Notes: generated from the sequence alone by a model not told the origin. Positions 8,381 to 17,677 are shown, counted from the first letter of the stretch. The stretch: 64,000 bases of DNA from UBA3792 sp045114775 (GCA_045114775.1 JBGULC010000010.1:1-64000), one strand, 5' to 3'. Translations and numbers: made by a program.

Positions 8381-9151
8381 TCATTTCCCGATCCCGAACG
8401 CCTTGAAGCTGTTTTCGAAGAGCGTTTCCGAAAGCGGTTCCGGGTCGAGCCCGCGGATCTCCGAAAGCTTAAAAAGCGTCAGCACGATGCGGCGCGGATC
8501 GTTTCGCGTGCCGCGGAACGGCACCGGCGTCATGTACGGGCAGTCCGTTTCGATCAGAAGCCGGTCCAGAGGAAGCTTTGAAGCGATCTCCCATTGGTGC
8601 ACCGCGTTCTTGAACGTCAGCGCGCCGCCGAACGCGATATAAAGCCCCAGGTCGATGCACTCCTTTGCAATCTCGTAGCTCGCCGAAAAACAGTGCATCA
8701 CGCCGGAAAGGTTCCCGCGGTAATGCCGCAGAAGGTCCATCGTGTCGCCGTGCGCCTCGCGGTCGTGGATGATGACGGGTCTATGAAGCTCCGCCGCCAG
8801 CGCAAGCTGCGCGTCGAAGCAGGTCCGCTGCACGTCGCGCGGGGAGAAATCGTAGTGGTAATCGAGCCCGATCTCGCCGATCGCCGGCATCCGTTCGTGC
8901 GTCAGCGCCTCGCGGATCCTTTCGAGCGTTTCCGGCCGGAACTCGTCCGCGGAGTGCGGATGCACGCCCGCGCTGCCGTAGAAGAACGGAACGCACGCGA
9001 CAAGCTCGACGACCCTGTCGATGCCCGCTTCGTCGCAGCAGGCTTCCATGACGTGCGCGATCCCGGCCTCGGGCAGCGACGCGATCAGGCTTTCGCGGTC
9101 CTCGTCGAACTGCTCGTCCAATAGATGTGCGTGGGTGTCGAAGATTTGCAT
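8381..9151 (-). CDS. tatD: TatD family metal-dependent DNase/hydrolase
   Basis: A 256-residue TIM-barrel hydrolase of the TatD/YcfH family (3'-5' exonuclease or D-aminoacyl-tRNA deacylase-type activity reported in the family). Metal ligands are visible: HAH at residues 7-9, GEIGLDYHYDF, HDREAH, the VMHCFSAS segment and the terminal ETDCPYMTP. Its ATG overlaps the metG stop in the arrangement TGATG, so it is translationally coupled to metG, the classical metS-tatD pairing of Firmicutes. It is the last gene of a five-gene operon ending at the terminator near 8340. Confidence 0.94.
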   Translation of the reverse strand: MQIFDTHAHLLDEQFDEDRESLIASLPEAGIAHVMEACCDEAGIDRVVELVACVPFFYGSAGVHPHSADEFRPETLERIREALTHERMPAIGEIGLDYHYDFSPRDVQRTCFDAQLALAAELHRPVIIHDREAHGDTMDLLRHYRGNLSGVMHCFSASYEIAKECIDLGLYIAFGGALTFKNAVHQWEIASKLPLDRLLIETDCPYMTPVPFRGTRNDPRRIVLTLFKLSEIRGLDPEPLSETLFENSFKAFGIGK

Positions 9152-11109
9152 CAGCGCACCACCCAGCCCGGCTTGAGCGCCTTTTCGGGCGTCACGAACG
9201 CAAGTTCCTTGTCCTCCGGATCGGAGGCGGCGAGGATCATGCCGTGGCTTTCGACGCCGCAGAGCGTGACGGGCTTGAGGTTTGCGACGACCACGACCGT
9301 CTTGCCGACGAGGTCCTCGGGCTTATACCAGCTCTTTATGCCGGAGACGACCGTGCGCTGCTCGCTGCCGATGTCGACGGTAAGCTTCAGAAGCTTTTTC
9401 GAGCGCTTGACCTCTTCGCAGGCGACGACCTTGCCAAGACGGAGATCCATCTTCGCAAAATCGTCGTATGTGATCTCGTCCTTGATCGGCGGCAGTTCCG
9501 GCGCTTCGGGTTCGGGCGCGGCGGCCTGCTTCTGCTTTGCCTGGATCTGTTCGACCTGTTCCATCACAGCCTTCGGATCGAGACGGGCAAACAGGATCTC
9601 CGGCTTTTCCGCGACCCTGTTCCCGGCTTCGGGATAGACGCCGAAGGTCATCAGCGAGTCGATCGTGCGCGGCTCCGCGCCGATCTGCTTTTGAATCTTC
9701 TCCGTAGTCGCGGGGAGGAACGGCGCAAGAAGGTTCGCGCCGATCGAGATGCTTTCGATCAGGTTATAGAGCACTTCGGAAAGGCGATCCGCCTTTTCGG
9801 GATCCTTACTGAGCACCCACGGCGCGGTCTCGTCGATGTACTTGTTGCAGCGGCGGAAGAGATTGAAGATCTCGGAGAGCGCGTCGGCGATCCGCAGATC
9901 GTCCATCGCCTTTTGGACGCGCGGATACGTTGTCGTTGCGACGAGCTTCAGTTCGTCGTCGACCGGCTCCATCGCGTCGGTGCGCTTCACGGCCCCGCCG
10001 AAATACTTGTTGCTCATGGCGACCGTGCGGTTCACGAGGTTGCCGAGCGTGTTCGCAAGGTCCGCGTTGAGCCGCTCGATGAGAAGCTCCCAGGTGATCG
10101 AGCCGTCGTTGTCAAACGGCATCTCGTTCAAAACGTAGTAGCGCACCGCGTCCACGCCGAACAGATCGCAAAGATCGTCCGCGTACATGACGTTGCCCTT
10201 GGATTTGCTCATCTTGTCGCCCTGCTGCAGAAGCCACGGATGGCCGAAGACGGTCTTGGGCAGCGGCAGGCCGAGAGACATCAGGAAGATCGGCCAGTAG
10301 ATCGTGTGGAAGCGGATGATATCCTTGCCGATCACGTGCAGATCGGCGGGCCAGAGTTTATTGAACAGCTCCGTGGATTCGCCGCCGCACTCGTAGCCGA
10401 TGCAGGTGATGTAGTTCGCGAGCGCGTCGAGCCAGACGTAGACGACGTGCTTCGGGTCGAAATCGACCGGAATGCCCCACTTGAACGACGTACGCGATAC
10501 GCAGAGATCCTGAAGACCCGGCAGCAGGAAGTTGTTCATCATCTCGTTTCTGCGCGAAACGGGCTTGATGAAGTCCGGATGCTCGTTGATGTAGTCGATG
10601 AGCTGCGGTGCGTACTTGCTCATCTTGAAGAAGTACGCCTCCTCCTTGGCGGGCTGCACGTCTCTGCCGCAGTCCGGGCACTTACCGTCCTTGAGCTGCG
10701 AGGGCGTGAAGAACGACTCGCACGGGACGCAGTACATGCCCTCGTAGTAGCCCTTGTAGATGTCGCCCTTGTCGTACATGTATTTGAAGATCTTCTGGAC
10801 CGCCTTCACATGGTCTTCGTCCGTCGTGCGGATAAAGCGGTCGTAGCTCGTGCCGACAAGATCCCACAGGCGCTTGATCTCGCCCGCGACGTTGTCCACG
10901 TATTCCTGCGGCGTCACGCCCGCGGCCTTCGCCTTCTCCTCGATCTTCTGACCGTGCTCGTCCGTGCCGGTCTGCAGATATACGTCATAGCCCTCATAGC
11001 GCTTCCATCGCGCGATGCTGTCACTTAGGATCGCCTCGTAGGTGTTGCCGATGTGCGGTTTGCCCGAAGCATACGCGATCGCGGTGGTGATGTAATACTT
11101 CTGTCTCAT
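9151..11109 (-). CDS. metG: Methionyl-tRNA synthetase
   Basis: Charges tRNA-Met with methionine. The 652-residue protein has the HIGN form of the HIGH motif at residues 19-22, a zinc knuckle (CVPCESFF...CPDCGRD) near residues 130-160, and KMSKSKGN near residue 297. After the anticodon-binding region there is a linker and a C-terminal EMAP/Trbp111-type tRNA-binding domain (from about 545), giving the long dimeric form. The ATG at 11109 with AAGGAGAGG upstream is preferred over an in-frame ATG 18 codons earlier that would lie within the preceding gene. It follows the methylase stop by one base (TGATATG). Confidence 0.97.
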   Translation of the reverse strand: MRQKYYITTAIAYASGKPHIGNTYEAILSDSIARWKRYEGYDVYLQTGTDEHGQKIEEKAKAAGVTPQEYVDNVAGEIKRLWDLVGTSYDRFIRTTDEDHVKAVQKIFKYMYDKGDIYKGYYEGMYCVPCESFFTPSQLKDGKCPDCGRDVQPAKEEAYFFKMSKYAPQLIDYINEHPDFIKPVSRRNEMMNNFLLPGLQDLCVSRTSFKWGIPVDFDPKHVVYVWLDALANYITCIGYECGGESTELFNKLWPADLHVIGKDIIRFHTIYWPIFLMSLGLPLPKTVFGHPWLLQQGDKMSKSKGNVMYADDLCDLFGVDAVRYYVLNEMPFDNDGSITWELLIERLNADLANTLGNLVNRTVAMSNKYFGGAVKRTDAMEPVDDELKLVATTTYPRVQKAMDDLRIADALSEIFNLFRRCNKYIDETAPWVLSKDPEKADRLSEVLYNLIESISIGANLLAPFLPATTEKIQKQIGAEPRTIDSLMTFGVYPEAGNRVAEKPEILFARLDPKAVMEQVEQIQAKQKQAAAPEPEAPELPPIKDEITYDDFAKMDLRLGKVVACEEVKRSKKLLKLTVDIGSEQRTVVSGIKSWYKPEDLVGKTVVVVANLKPVTLCGVESHGMILAASDPEDKELAFVTPEKALKPGWVVR

Positions 11110-11110
11110 A

Positions 11111-12553
11111 TCATTTCCTCTCCTTATTCCTGTCATTGTACGAACCTGCGGGCGATTTGTCAATCACAAATATCCACGGAGAAAGTCCGCCCGCCGCGGT
11201 GCGCCGCTTTTCGAGAAGCCTGAACTTCGGATCGGTCTTCAGAAGCCGTTCCAAAAGCCTGCCGTCCGCGGTATAGAGCGCCGCGACGCCGCCGTCCGCC
11301 ATGTAATACGGAAGCCGACGTAAAAATCTTGCGTAAAGCTGCTCGTTCTCCCTGTGCGAGCCCACGCGGTTGCCGAACGGGAGGTTCGAGATCACGAGGT
11401 CCGCGCCGCTCTTTGCCTCATAGCGCAAAACGTCGCGGCAGATGAACCTTGCCTTGCTGTTTCCCGCCTTCGCGTTCTCCCGCGCGATCGCAACGGCCGC
11501 GCCGCTCTTGTCCACGCCGGTGAGTGAACGGCAGTCCGCCTGTTCCCCGCAAGCAAACAGCAGCGAACCGGACCCGCAGAACGGATCGAACACGGCGGGA
11601 CGCTTGGCCGTGACAAACGACAGCGCCCAACGGCTCACGGCGTACGCCGTCGCGGGCTGCATCGACGCGGGGACCGTGCCTTTTCGCCACGGATAGCGCT
11701 CGTCACGGACGTTCCAGAGCTTCCAATAGAGATCGCAGACGTCGTTGCGCGAATCGATCCTTAGCTCGCAGTCATAAGCCGACGGATTGTTGCGGCCGTC
11801 CAGAAGGCCCTTGAGCTTTTCGATGAACCCTCCGCGGTCCTTTAAGTATCCGCGGATCTCGATGCGGTAATACGTTCCGATGCAGGTCTTCGCCGCGGCG
11901 GCGATCGCCTTCGGCTCCATCGGCACGTCGTATGCGATCGGCAGCAGCGCCTCGGTCATACAGTTTGCGCGATAGACCCGCGCCATGTCGGCCGTCCGGA
12001 TCTGCACCGCGTCGCCGGTGATCTTTCCCGAAAGCCCGAGCGCGGAAAGCTCGTCCGAAAGCTCTTGTGCAAATCCGTGCGGCGCGAAGCACAGCGCCTC
12101 GCGCGGAGCGGAAAGCATTTCAAGCGTGCTTTCGGGCACGTCCATAAACCGCTGCGTCGCCTTTTCGTAGGCGAGCGCGATCTCCGCGATATGCTTGTCC
12201 GTTTCCGGCGATTCCGAGACCGGCACGCGGTAGGATAGCAGCGCGTCCCTTGCGTTGAGCTTTCCCAGCGCAAGCAGCAGGCTCGGCACCGCAAACAGCG
12301 TCGTTTCCGTTTCGAGCGCGCGGGAAAGGAGCGGCACATCCTTCGGATTTTCAAGCGCGCCGATCAGCCGGTAGACGTTCTTGCGCACCTTCGGCTGTTC
12401 GCTTTGCGTAAGCGCGGAAAGGATCGCGCGGTCGGATAACTCCGCCTCGATCTCCGATTTGCCCTGCTTCGTTTTTGCGAACGCGCAAAGCGCAGACAAC
12501 GCCTCGACCGCGGTCTCGCCGTTCAGTTTTTGAAAAAGCTCCGCCGCCGTCAT
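11111..12553 (-). CDS. HEAT-repeat / THUMP-type RNA methyltransferase (RlmL/Trm14-like)
   Basis: A 480-residue protein in two parts. The first 130 residues are helical and HEAT-like (KVRKNVYRLIGALENPKDVPLLSRAL). The rest resembles THUMP-containing RNA N2-guanine methylases: the YYRIEIRG strand, the recognition segment RYPWRKGTVPASMQPATAYA, SAM motif I DPFCGSGSLLFA near residue 321 and the catalytic SNLPFG near residue 387. It would methylate tRNA or 23S rRNA using SAM. An N-terminal HEAT module on this enzyme type is unusual in my experience. Its start overlaps the murG stop by 4 bases (ATGA), so the two are coupled. Confidence 0.82.
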   Translation of the reverse strand: MTAAELFQKLNGETAVEALSALCAFAKTKQGKSEIEAELSDRAILSALTQSEQPKVRKNVYRLIGALENPKDVPLLSRALETETTLFAVPSLLLALGKLNARDALLSYRVPVSESPETDKHIAEIALAYEKATQRFMDVPESTLEMLSAPREALCFAPHGFAQELSDELSALGLSGKITGDAVQIRTADMARVYRANCMTEALLPIAYDVPMEPKAIAAAAKTCIGTYYRIEIRGYLKDRGGFIEKLKGLLDGRNNPSAYDCELRIDSRNDVCDLYWKLWNVRDERYPWRKGTVPASMQPATAYAVSRWALSFVTAKRPAVFDPFCGSGSLLFACGEQADCRSLTGVDKSGAAVAIARENAKAGNSKARFICRDVLRYEAKSGADLVISNLPFGNRVGSHRENEQLYARFLRRLPYYMADGGVAALYTADGRLLERLLKTDPKFRLLEKRRTAAGGLSPWIFVIDKSPAGSYNDRNKERK

Positions 12554-13614
12554 GCGTTCGCCGCTTCGCGGATGAGTCTGAGAATCATATCGGTGCCGTC
12601 GACGCCCTCGGCGTTTTTCATGGTCTCGATATAGGTTTCACGCGCCTCATAGAGCGCACGAACCTCTTTGAGAACGGAATCCGCGCTGACCTCGTCCGCC
12701 TTCAGCACGCGGGCATAGCCGCGCTTTTTGAAATAGTCTGCGTTCAGTTCCTGATCGCCGCGGGTAGAAGCGCCGGAAAGCGGCAGCAGCAGCATCGGCT
12801 TATGCAGCGCAAGAAGCTCAAACACGGCGTTCGCGCCCGCGCGGGACACGACGACGTCCGCAAGCGCGAACAGATCCGCCATCTCGTCGCGGATGTATTC
12901 ATACTGTAAGTAGCCCTCGGCCTTTACGCTTTCGTCCAGCTTGCCCTTGCCGCAAAGATGCACGACGTCGAACGTCTTTATTAGCTCCGGAAGCGCTTCG
13001 CGCACGGCGACGTTGACAGCGACCGCGCCGAGGCTGCCGCCGGTGACGAGCAGCACGGGTTTCCTGCCGGAAAGTCCCGTAAACGCAAGCGCCTTTTCGC
13101 GCGAGCCTGCATAGAGCTCGGGCCGGATCGGCGTGCCGGTGTGTACGCCTTTTCCGCCCTTGACGAGCGGGACGGTATCGGCAAACGTTACCAGCACCTT
13201 ATCCGCATAGTGCGCGTCGATCTTGTTCGCAAGGCCGGGCGTGTAGTCGGATTCGTGCGTGAGCACCGGACAGATCCCCTTCGCCGCCGCCACGACGGGC
13301 ACGGAAACGTACCCGCCCTTCGAAAACAGCACGGCGGGTTTCAGTTCCTTCAGGATCTTCTTTGCCTGATGAAATCCCTTCTGCACGTGGAACGGCATCG
13401 AGAGCGTTTTGACGCTCGCGTAGCGCCGGAGCTTGCCAGAATCGATCTCGTGATAAGTCACATCCGGAACAGGCTTTAAAAGCTCCTTCTCCATGCCGTC
13501 CGTACCGATATAATGGATATCCCACTCCGCGCGATCCAACTTTTCGATCAGCGCAAGGTTCGGCGTCACGTGACCTGCCGTGCCGCCGCCCGTGAAGACG
13601 ATGGTTTTTTTCAT
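12550..13614 (-). CDS. murG: UDP-GlcNAc:undecaprenyl-PP-MurNAc-pentapeptide GlcNAc transferase
   Basis: Makes lipid II from lipid I on the inner membrane face. The 354-residue GT28 enzyme starts with the GGGTAGHVTPNLA loop (residues 9-21), and has SKGGYVSVPVV, the LVTGGSLGA hinge and a nucleotide-binding segment with SRAGANAVFELLALHKPMLLLPL in the C-terminal domain. GGGGGAGA precedes the ATG. It sits 41 bases after a transpeptidase gene rather than in the usual division-and-cell-wall cluster, but the pairing with a PBP is consistent with a wall-synthesis unit. Confidence 0.97.
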   Translation of the reverse strand: MKKTIVFTGGGTAGHVTPNLALIEKLDRAEWDIHYIGTDGMEKELLKPVPDVTYHEIDSGKLRRYASVKTLSMPFHVQKGFHQAKKILKELKPAVLFSKGGYVSVPVVAAAKGICPVLTHESDYTPGLANKIDAHYADKVLVTFADTVPLVKGGKGVHTGTPIRPELYAGSREKALAFTGLSGRKPVLLVTGGSLGAVAVNVAVREALPELIKTFDVVHLCGKGKLDESVKAEGYLQYEYIRDEMADLFALADVVVSRAGANAVFELLALHKPMLLLPLSGASTRGDQELNADYFKKRGYARVLKADEVSADSVLKEVRALYEARETYIETMKNAEGVDGTDMILRLIREAANA

Positions 13615-13655
13615 ACTGCTCTCCCCCTTGGTTCTATCCTATGCGATCCGTCCGC

Positions 13656-16082
13656 TCAGCTTTCGGTCGTCGTCTGTTTGTTGAGGTACGCGCTTTCGGT
13701 TTTTGCGGGCTTGGTGAGATCGTCGTTTTTCAGAAGCACGCGCGAGATCATGAACTTCATCTGCGAATACTCCTCCGGCAGCGCGTTCATGTCGAGTTCG
13801 AGCATGACCATGACCAGCCGCTCGTTTTCCTCCTCGAGCGTTCCGCCGCCCTTCTCGGCCTCGCGGAAGCCGATGAACCACGCAAGCTCCTTCTCCTTCT
13901 TCTTACCGACCTCGGCAGTCCCCGTCTTGCCTGAGATCACAAAGGACCGAACGCCGAGATATCGGCCTGTGCCGCCGTGATCCTGCTGCGATTTGCAAAC
14001 GCCGATCATAAACTGCTCCATCTTATTCGCATTCGCCTTTGAGCAGATCGTTTTCCATGTTGCGTTTCCGGTATGTCGATACGTTTCGGTGTAATCCTGC
14101 CCCTCCGCCTGCCAGATCGAATCGATGATGTACGGCACCGGCGCCTTGCCGTCGTTGTGGATCGCGGCGATGTAGCATGCCATCTGCAGCGGCGTCACCA
14201 AAAGCTCGCCCTGTCCGTAGCCGCTCATCGCAAGCAGGTTGTAGGTTTCCGTGCTCTCCTCGTTTTTGATCTGCGACTTCTGCGTCGGCAGATCGAACGG
14301 CACGCTTTCTCCCATACCGATAAACGAAAGGTATTCCTTGAACCGATCCCAGCCGAGCTGGATCGCGCACCATGCGAAAAAGATATTATCCGAGTCGATG
14401 ATGCTCGATTCCATATTCATCGGCTCATGCCTGCGCGAAGAACCGGTACGCGTGATCTCGTCGATGCCGGTGTAGGCATACGAGCCCTTCTTGACCTCCC
14501 AGACGTCCTTCCAGCCGCTTTCCGTGCGGTATCGCCAGATTCGGATATGCTTCTGCTCCTCCTCGGGGAAGATCGTATCGGTCGTAACGACGCCCGCCTC
14601 CAGCGAACCAACGCCGGTGAGCGGCTTGAACGTCGAGCCCGGCGCATAGAGACCCTGGATCGCGCGGTTCAACATCGGCGTCTTCGGGTCCTTACTGAGC
14701 GCTTCGAACGCCTCGGTACCGACGGTGCCTCGACTGAACGCTTCCACGTCATAGTCCGGGAACGAATACATCGCCTGGATCGCGCCGGTGCGCGGATTCA
14801 TCACGATGACGGTGCCGGAGATACTGTCGTCATACACGACGGTCTTTACGACCTCCTCCACGCGCTGCTGCAGCCGGATGTCGAGCGTCAGATGCAGATC
14901 CTGCCCGTCCTTCGCCGGGTTGTTGTAAAGCGTCTGACGGTTTGTGCCGTCGATTCCCTGGATATACGCGTAGCCGCCCTTCTCACCGCGCAGAACGGAT
15001 TCGTACTGCTGCTCCAGTCCCGCGTAGCCCATCCAGCTGTCCTTCTCGTATGCGTCATAATCGTCGATCACGACCGCGCCGAGTTCACCCTCCTTGGGAT
15101 TTTCTCCTTCGGCTGCCGTTTCCTTCGTTTCCTCCGGATCATCGTCAGAGACAACCTCGCCCGCGGCTTCCTTGCGCTTCTTTTCGATCTCCTTCCACGT
15201 CGCCTTCCACATGACCGACGCAAAGCCGAGAATGTGAGACGCCGAACGCCCGTACGGGTACGCGCGGAAACGCGTGGACGTCAGAGACGCGTTGTTGTCG
15301 ATGCCGATGCCGGTGATCGAAAGCAGGCGCTCCTCAAGCGCTTCATCGATCTGATCCGGATAGAGCTTCGCGATGACCGCAGAGGAGTTCGTACTGTTGA
15401 TCGCGTCGCGAATGATCTTTTCGTATTCGTCCTGCGGCGTACCGGAGGGCTTCAGGATCGGGATCGAAAGGATCTGCCGGATAACGTCCTCCTTCTCGTC
15501 CGCGGGGATCTGGTTCGGCACGCAGAAGACCGTGACCGGAGACAGGTTCTTGACCAAAAGCTCGCCCTCGGCGTCGAAGATCTCGCCGCGCTTCGGGTAG
15601 TTGACGCCGACCAGCAGCTTGTCGCCCCACTCCATCGTCGGGAAGATCAGCGCCGGCGTCCAGAGAATGCCCCAGCGTCCGTTTTCATACGCGGCGTTGA
15701 TCGTGTACTCGTTGACCATGTCGCCGAGCGCCGTCACATAAGTCATCTGAAAATCGACCGAGCTCGTGATCGAAGCGTCGGATATATTGCGGATCACATA
15801 GCTGATCTCGGATAGACCCACTGCAGTGAAGATCTGCTCGTACTTTTCGGCAAACTCCTTTGCGCTGATCATCGGATCGCCCGGACGCGTGTCGGTGCCG
15901 GTCGTGTTCTTGACCGAATCGGCAAGCAGATCATAGGCGGCTCCATAGCTGCCCTGCGCGATGTATTCGATGAATTGTTTACAGACTTCGCTGCCGTTTC
16001 CGTGATCGACCGTGCAGGCGAGCGGCAGAGCCGCGCCTATCAGCATGATCAGGATCAATATACTGCAAATCCCTTTTTTCAC
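13656..16082 (-). CDS. Class B penicillin-binding protein (PBP2/MecA-like transpeptidase lipoprotein)
   Basis: An 808-residue D,D-transpeptidase. A lipoprotein signal ends LPLAC with Cys23. Then follow an NTF2-like MecA N-domain (about 30-150), a PBP dimerisation region, and the catalytic domain with STFK (active Ser near residue 481), SDN in SIIDSDNIFFA, and SGKTGTAE (near residue 716). A MecA-type N-domain with a lipobox instead of a plain membrane helix is the odd point. The start is GTG with CGGAG 8 bases upstream. It is the first gene of the PBP, murG, methylase, metG, tatD operon. Whether it confers beta-lactam tolerance cannot be told from sequence. Confidence 0.92.
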   Translation of the reverse strand: MKKGICSILILIMLIGAALPLACTVDHGNGSEVCKQFIEYIAQGSYGAAYDLLADSVKNTTGTDTRPGDPMISAKEFAEKYEQIFTAVGLSEISYVIRNISDASITSSVDFQMTYVTALGDMVNEYTINAAYENGRWGILWTPALIFPTMEWGDKLLVGVNYPKRGEIFDAEGELLVKNLSPVTVFCVPNQIPADEKEDVIRQILSIPILKPSGTPQDEYEKIIRDAINSTNSSAVIAKLYPDQIDEALEERLLSITGIGIDNNASLTSTRFRAYPYGRSASHILGFASVMWKATWKEIEKKRKEAAGEVVSDDDPEETKETAAEGENPKEGELGAVVIDDYDAYEKDSWMGYAGLEQQYESVLRGEKGGYAYIQGIDGTNRQTLYNNPAKDGQDLHLTLDIRLQQRVEEVVKTVVYDDSISGTVIVMNPRTGAIQAMYSFPDYDVEAFSRGTVGTEAFEALSKDPKTPMLNRAIQGLYAPGSTFKPLTGVGSLEAGVVTTDTIFPEEEQKHIRIWRYRTESGWKDVWEVKKGSYAYTGIDEITRTGSSRRHEPMNMESSIIDSDNIFFAWCAIQLGWDRFKEYLSFIGMGESVPFDLPTQKSQIKNEESTETYNLLAMSGYGQGELLVTPLQMACYIAAIHNDGKAPVPYIIDSIWQAEGQDYTETYRHTGNATWKTICSKANANKMEQFMIGVCKSQQDHGGTGRYLGVRSFVISGKTGTAEVGKKKEKELAWFIGFREAEKGGGTLEEENERLVMVMLELDMNALPEEYSQMKFMISRVLLKNDDLTKPAKTESAYLNKQTTTES

Positions 16083-16116
16083 GTTTGTTACTCCGGGTCA
16101 TAAATTTCCGTTTATC

Positions 16117-16144
16117 ATTATAACAGATACGATGCAATTTGGAA
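16117..16144 (-). promoter_or_regulatory. Promoter of the PBP-murG-metG operon
   Basis: Minus strand TTCCAA (16144-16139), 16-base spacer, perfect TATAAT (16122-16117). It is the only good promoter upstream of the five tightly packed genes. Confidence 0.6.
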
Positions 16145-16209
16145 TGCTTTTTTTGCGATCGTTTTCAAAAAAGACGCTTTTTCGTCGCATTTTCCGCATA
16201 CGCTGTACC

Positions 16210-16785
16210 ATGAACGTCATGATCCTGCTCCTTTTGATCCTCGGAATCGTTTTTTCGCTCTGTTCGGGCAGCCCCGACATGGTCCTCTCCGCACTGCAGA
16301 GCGGCACGTCGGCGGCGGTCGAAAACGCGCTCCGGCTCTCCGGCGCGTACCTTCTTTGGATGGGGTTAATGAACATCGCGGAAAAGGCCGGACTCGTCAA
16401 CGCGCTCAGCAGGCTTCTCTCGCCCGCGCTCCGGCTGCTGTTTCCGAACGCAGGCAAAGCAAAGGACGCGATCTCCTCAAACCTTGCCGCAAACATGCTC
16501 GGCATGGGCAACGCCGCCACGCCCTGCGGCATGCAGGCCATGCGGCTTCTGAACGAAACAAACCCGCGTCCCGGCGTCGCCACGAATGAAATGTGCGTGC
16601 TGCTCGTTTTAAACGCCTCGTGCCTCGAGCTGTTTCCGACGTCGCTCGTCGGGATCCGTACAAGCTTCGGCTCCGCCGCCCCCTCGGCCCCCGTGCTGCC
16701 CACGCTGCTTTCTTCGCTTGCGGCTACGCTCGTCGCCGTCGTCCTCTGTCTCGTCTTTACCCGCCCATGCCGGTCGCGATCCTGA
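16210..16785 (+). CDS. spmA: Spore maturation protein A
   Basis: A 191-residue polytopic nucleoside-recognition (Gate) domain protein, needed in Bacillus for core dehydration of spores. Visible family traits are the first helix ILLLLILGIVFSLCSG, the block LSGAYLLWMGLMNIAEKAGL, and NLAANMLGMGNAATPCGMQAM, a strongly conserved SpmA segment. The start is chosen to give the canonical N-terminus; there is no recognisable Shine-Dalgarno before it. It overlaps spmB by 19 bases. The pair is evidence that this lineage sporulates or descends from spore formers. Confidence 0.92.
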   Translation: MNVMILLLLILGIVFSLCSGSPDMVLSALQSGTSAAVENALRLSGAYLLWMGLMNIAEKAGLVNALSRLLSPALRLLFPNAGKAKDAISSNLAANMLGMGNAATPCGMQAMRLLNETNPRPGVATNEMCVLLVLNASCLELFPTSLVGIRTSFGSAAPSAPVLPTLLSSLAATLVAVVLCLVFTRPCRSRS

Positions 16786-17273
16786 TCCTTCTTCTGCTGC
16801 TGTACGCCGCGATCCGCCGCGTCAACGTATTTCAGGCGTTCTGCGAAGGCGCGGCGCGGACGTTTCCGCTGCTCAGAACGATCCTCCCGACGCTTGCGCT
16901 GTTTTCCGCGGCTATGTCGCTCTTTCGCGCCTCCGGCGCCGCAGACGCGCTCGGCGCGGTGCTCTCCCCCGTGTTTTCCGCGCTCGGCGTCGATCCGCCG
17001 CTCGTGCCGCTGATCCTGGTGCGGCCGTTCTCGGGCAGCGCAGCCGTCGCGGCGCTGTCGGACATCTTCACGCAGTACGGCCCCGATTCCCATACTGGGC
17101 TTACGGCAAGCGTGCTTTTGGGCTCCTCCGAAACGATCTTCTACACGCTCGCGCTGTACTTCGGCAGCGTCGGGATCAAAAAAACGCGGTTCACCGTGCC
17201 GGCTGCGCTTCTTGCCATGCTGACCTCGGTGATCACGGGCCTGCTCTTTTCGTCGCTGTTTTTCGGGACATAA
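16767..17273 (+). CDS. spmB: Spore maturation protein B
   Basis: A 168-residue membrane partner of SpmA with the same Gate-domain fold. Diagnostic parts are the N-terminal helix, AFCEGAARTFPLLRTILPTL, and LILVRPFSGSAAVAALSDIF, the conserved RPFSGSAA motif. The ATG lies inside the end of spmA, so translation is coupled. No sigma-E or sigma-G type promoter could be picked out with confidence upstream of spmA. Confidence 0.92.
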   Translation: MPVAILILLLLLYAAIRRVNVFQAFCEGAARTFPLLRTILPTLALFSAAMSLFRASGAADALGAVLSPVFSALGVDPPLVPLILVRPFSGSAAVAALSDIFTQYGPDSHTGLTASVLLGSSETIFYTLALYFGSVGIKKTRFTVPAALLAMLTSVITGLLFSSLFFGT

Positions 17274-17317
17274 AAAGAGGTGGAGTCGGGTCGGCTTCGC
17301 CCCTTCTGTCATTCGGT

Positions 17318-17426
17318 TCAGTTCGCGGCCTTAAACGCGTCGGCCGCCTGCGAATAGGCGTAGATCGCCGCCACAGCGTTCTGCGCAAGCACATTATCCG
17401 TAAAGGCTTCAAGCATCAGCTTTCAT
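17318..17426 (-). pseudogene. Deletion remnant: start and last ~30 codons of a secreted-protein gene
   Basis: AAGGAGG is placed 7 bases before ATGAAA at 17426, a perfect translation start, but 8 bases later the frame changes. In the shifted frame the sequence reads LEAFTDNVLAQNAVAAIYAY and ends SQAADAFKAAN-stop. This matches the C-terminal end of the endonuclease at 34403-37144 (LLETCTDASSVNFACAIYAY, then AKAAYDLRH). The simplest reading is an internal deletion that joined the first three codons to the last thirty. Promoter-like TATAAT sits 110 bases upstream. Confidence 0.75.
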
Positions 17427-17537
17427 GTTTGTTCCTCCTTATCGCTCAATCAAAATACAAAATAGCGTCCCTCTGTCCGGACCTGATCCGAACGTGCGGT
17501 AAGCCGTATGGCTAAAATATAAATACCGACAGGCAGA

Positions 17538-17570
17538 ATTATACTGTCTGTCTGTCTGTCTGTCTGTCTG
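17538..17570 (-). repeat. GACA tetranucleotide microsatellite abutting a TATAAT box
   Basis: Nearly seven copies of CTGT (plus strand 17544-17570) touch ATTATA (17538-17543), i.e. on the minus strand a GACA array runs straight into TATAAT. With a 17-base spacer the -35 position falls inside the array as CAGACA, which keeps four consensus bases. It would have driven the deleted gene at 17426. Confidence 0.7.
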
Positions 17571-17677
17571 ATTGTCGCAAACCGCGGCATGACTGACAAC
17601 CCCTGTTTCGCAAAATTTTCTCGTCTATATTTATAGAGAAAGTGCTGCGGGATTGCAAGCGAAACAGCGCTTTTGCA

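Noticed and set aside
16105..16215. Leaderless start for spmA
   Set aside because: A TACGCT lies 5 bases before the ATG, but the -35 region is poor, so I only note that a Shine-Dalgarno is missing.
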